Shown in pieces: positions 5,860 to 7,593 of a stretch of 7,593 nucleotides of DNA. Position 1 is the stretch's first letter. Every line of letters starts with the position of its first letter. The position numbers and the translations under genes were made by a program. The DNA comes from DXYV01 sp045543215 (lineage in GTDB: Bacteria > Bacillota > Clostridia > Oscillospirales > Oscillospiraceae). The DNA lies in the NCBI GenBank assembly GCA_045543215.1, contig JAZQMD010000010.1:1-7593 (forward strand), given 5' to 3'. The notes beneath the pieces were generated by a model. It ran no database searches. It was not told the DNA's origin and was given only the letters and a program-made list of their open reading frames with translations.

Positions 5860-7593
5860 ATGTCCATCCCGGAAGCCTTTATTGAGCAACTTAGTGCCCG
5901 CACCGATATTGTGGATGTAGTAAGTCAGTACCTCCCCCTTGCAAAAAAGGGAGGGAATTACTGGGGCCTATGCCCTTTTCATCATGAGAAGACTCCATCC
6001 TTCTCGGTTTCGCCGGACAAGCAGATTTTTCACTGTTTTGGCTGCAACAAAGGAGGCGGGGTGTACCGTTTTGTTATGGAGATGGAAAACCTCCCCTTTC
6101 CGGATGCGGTGCGCAAGTTGGCTGGTCAGGCAGGGATGGAGGTGCCTGAGGAGAATACGAGGTCAGGAGAATGGAGACACCGTAAGGAGCATATCTTAGC
6201 TTTGAATAAAGAGGCTGCCCGGTTTTACCGAGAAAATCTGAAAAGTTCTGAGGGGGAACGGGTGGCTGCTTATATCCGAAAGCGGGACATTTCTCCCAAG
6301 TTTTCCGCCCGGTTTGGGTTAGGCGCAGCCAGCGACGCATGGGATACCTTGACCAAAGCGATGGTGGATAAAGGCTATGAAAAGCGGGATTTGCTGGACG
6401 CAGGCCTGGCAGTGGCGGGGAAAAATGGCGGTGTGTATGACAAGTTCCGTAACCGCTTGATGCTCCCGGTTATTGACGTACGTGGGGATGTGATTGGTTT
6501 TACCAGTCGAGTAATGGATGATTCCACTCCAAAGTATTTGAACAGCCCTGAGACCTTTATTTTTAAAAAGAGGTCGATCTTGTACGGATTAAATTATGCA
6601 AAAAATACAAAAAGGAATAACTTAATCTTGGTGGAGGGTAATATAGATGTAATTACCCTCCACCAGGCAGGGTTTGATAATGCTATTGCTACCATGGGTA
6701 CCGCCCTTACGGAGGAGCACATGGGAATTTTGGCTAAATATACCAAAGAATTGGTGCTCTGCTACGACAACGATGCCGCCGGGATGGAGGCTACTCAGCG
6801 AGCTTTGGGTCTGCTCAAGAATACGGATTTCTCCGTTAAGGTGCTTCAACTGCCCAGATGCCGGGGAGAAGGGGGCGAACTGGTGAAGCAGGATGCGGAT
6901 GATTTTATTAAAAATCAGGGGCCGGAGGCCTTTGAGGGGCTGATGAACCATAGTGAAAATTCAGTGGAGTACCGCATGAGGATGGTCAAAGCCAAGTACG
7001 ACCTAGATGTGGATGAGCAGAGGTCGGATTACCTTCAGGAGGCCGCTGCACTAATTGCCTCTTTCCACAGCCCGGTTGAGCGTGAGATCTATGCCGGACG
7101 GGCTGCGGGTGAGGCCCGAATTTCCCGGGAAGCCATGCTCCAGGAGGTGGATCGGCTGCGCAAGCGGCGTTTATGGGAGGCGAAAAAGAGGCAGGAACGT
7201 AAGGATTTGACTCCTGCACAGCAACTCCAGCCTAAGGGACGGGAACTGCGCTACACAAACCTACGCTCTGCCCGGGCAGAAGAGGGACTTTTGCGCATTA
7301 TCCTGCTGGACGGAGAATATTTCCAGCAGCTGGACGGGCTTATGGGGGAGCAGTTCTCTTCTCCCTTGCTGGGCAGGGTTTTTGAGGAATTACGGAAACG
7401 GTGGAGGGAGGACAAGCCGGTGACTCTGGCTGCTCTGGACGGCCAGCTAACTCCGGCAGAGGCTGACCATCTGGCCCTGGTGGTCCAGGAACCCCAGTCC
7501 AGGGCGGCAGCCCAGGCCGCGTTGGACGACTACATGAGCATCATTTGCCGGGAGGCTGGAAAGAAAGCGGAGAACCCTGCGGACCTGCTATCA
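5860..7593 (+). CDS. dnaG: DNA primase (3' end beyond the window)
   Basis: DnaG lays down RNA primers for lagging-strand synthesis at the replisome. The frame is open for 578 codons to the last base, so the stop lies outside; the family is usually about 600 residues, so little is missing. The CHC2 zinc finger is intact: Cys38, His41, Cys59 and Cys62 in GLCPFHHEKTPSFSVSP and FHCFGCNKGGG. The catalytic core shows YLNSPET (226-232). The TOPRIM site has Glu259 and Asp263 in VEGNIDVI, then Asp303 and Asp305 in CYDNDAAG. A helicase-binding C-terminal region begins about residue 473 (AEEGLLRIILL). GGAGG (5848-5852) lies 7 nt before the ATG. EGNIDV, instead of the common EGYMDV, is a mild variation. 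rpoD commonly follows in Bacillota. Confidence 0.97.
   Translation, partial: MSIPEAFIEQLSARTDIVDVVSQYLPLAKKGGNYWGLCPFHHEKTPSFSVSPDKQIFHCFGCNKGGGVYRFVMEMENLPFPDAVRKLAGQAGMEVPEENTRSGEWRHRKEHILALNKEAARFYRENLKSSEGERVAAYIRKRDISPKFSARFGLGAASDAWDTLTKAMVDKGYEKRDLLDAGLAVAGKNGGVYDKFRNRLMLPVIDVRGDVIGFTSRVMDDSTPKYLNSPETFIFKKRSILYGLNYAKNTKRNNLILVEGNIDVITLHQAGFDNAIATMGTALTEEHMGILAKYTKELVLCYDNDAAGMEATQRALGLLKNTDFSVKVLQLPRCRGEGGELVKQDADDFIKNQGPEAFEGLMNHSENSVEYRMRMVKAKYDLDVDEQRSDYLQEAAALIASFHSPVEREIYAGRAAGEARISREAMLQEVDRLRKRRLWEAKKRQERKDLTPAQQLQPKGRELRYTNLRSARAEEGLLRIILLDGEYFQQLDGLMGEQFSSPLLGRVFEELRKRWREDKPVTLAALDGQLTPAEADHLALVVQEPQSRAAAQAALDDYMSIICREAGKKAENPADLLS

Noticed and set aside
5943..5949. A AAA AAG slippery heptamer in frame within dnaG, within a possible CCTCCC/GGGAGG stem
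   Set aside because: A -1 shift would reach a stop at 5985-5987 and give a product of about 42 residues. The zero frame gives the conserved zinc finger, so programmed frameshifting is unlikely to matter.
5939..6199. 86-codon plus-strand frame overlapping the dnaG start
   Set aside because: It is an out-of-frame shadow. The dnaG frame through the same bases encodes the intact CHC2 zinc finger.
1..7593. A previously undescribed multi-gene system, mobile element or CRISPR array
   Set aside because: Every gene of size belongs to a known housekeeping family in a normal arrangement. I saw no direct-repeat arrays, transposase or integrase signatures, or unexplained long gaps.

Overview
The window reads as an ordinary chromosomal housekeeping segment from a low-GC-phylum (Bacillota) bacterium. 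The best guess is a gut-type Clostridia of the Oscillospiraceae kind with moderately high GC. The evidence is the AddA-type helicase-nuclease (the Bacillota counterpart of RecB), strong AAGGAGG ribosome binding sites, the dgt-dnaG order, and DnaG and HflX sequences of clostridial character. This taxonomic placement is inference from protein character, not from a search. All genes I support lie on the + strand.

Layout. Positions 1-1620 hold the C-terminal half of addA, cut by the window edge. Next comes rpmE (1742-1945), a zinc-type ribosomal protein L31 with its own promoter (1655-1683), a small hairpin over its ribosome binding site and a strong intrinsic terminator (1979-2010). A second group follows: a flavin reductase-like FMN-binding protein (2089-2595), the ribosome-associated GTPase hflX (2630-3943) and a YigZ/IMPACT-family protein (3940-4572). 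The last two overlap by 4 nt (ATGA), and a perfect 16-bp GC-rich palindrome sits just ahead of hflX. An AT-rich gap of about 165 nt (4573-4738) separates this group from dgt (4739-5743; probably a TTG start) and dnaG (5860 to the window end, open at the 3' edge). The dgt-dnaG gap (5744-5859) carries a possible promoter and two overlapping minimal ORFs behind a perfect Shine-Dalgarno.

How the genes relate. addA serves double-strand break repair. rpmE, hflX and yigZ touch the ribosome. dgt and dnaG serve nucleotide metabolism and replication initiation; in many Bacillota dnaG is followed by rpoD, which would lie beyond the window. There is no mobile element, CRISPR array, tRNA or rRNA, and no gap exceeds 300 bases. 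I do not see a new multi-gene system. The most interesting small signals are the paired minigenes ahead of dnaG and the hairpin that could mask the rpmE ribosome binding site.
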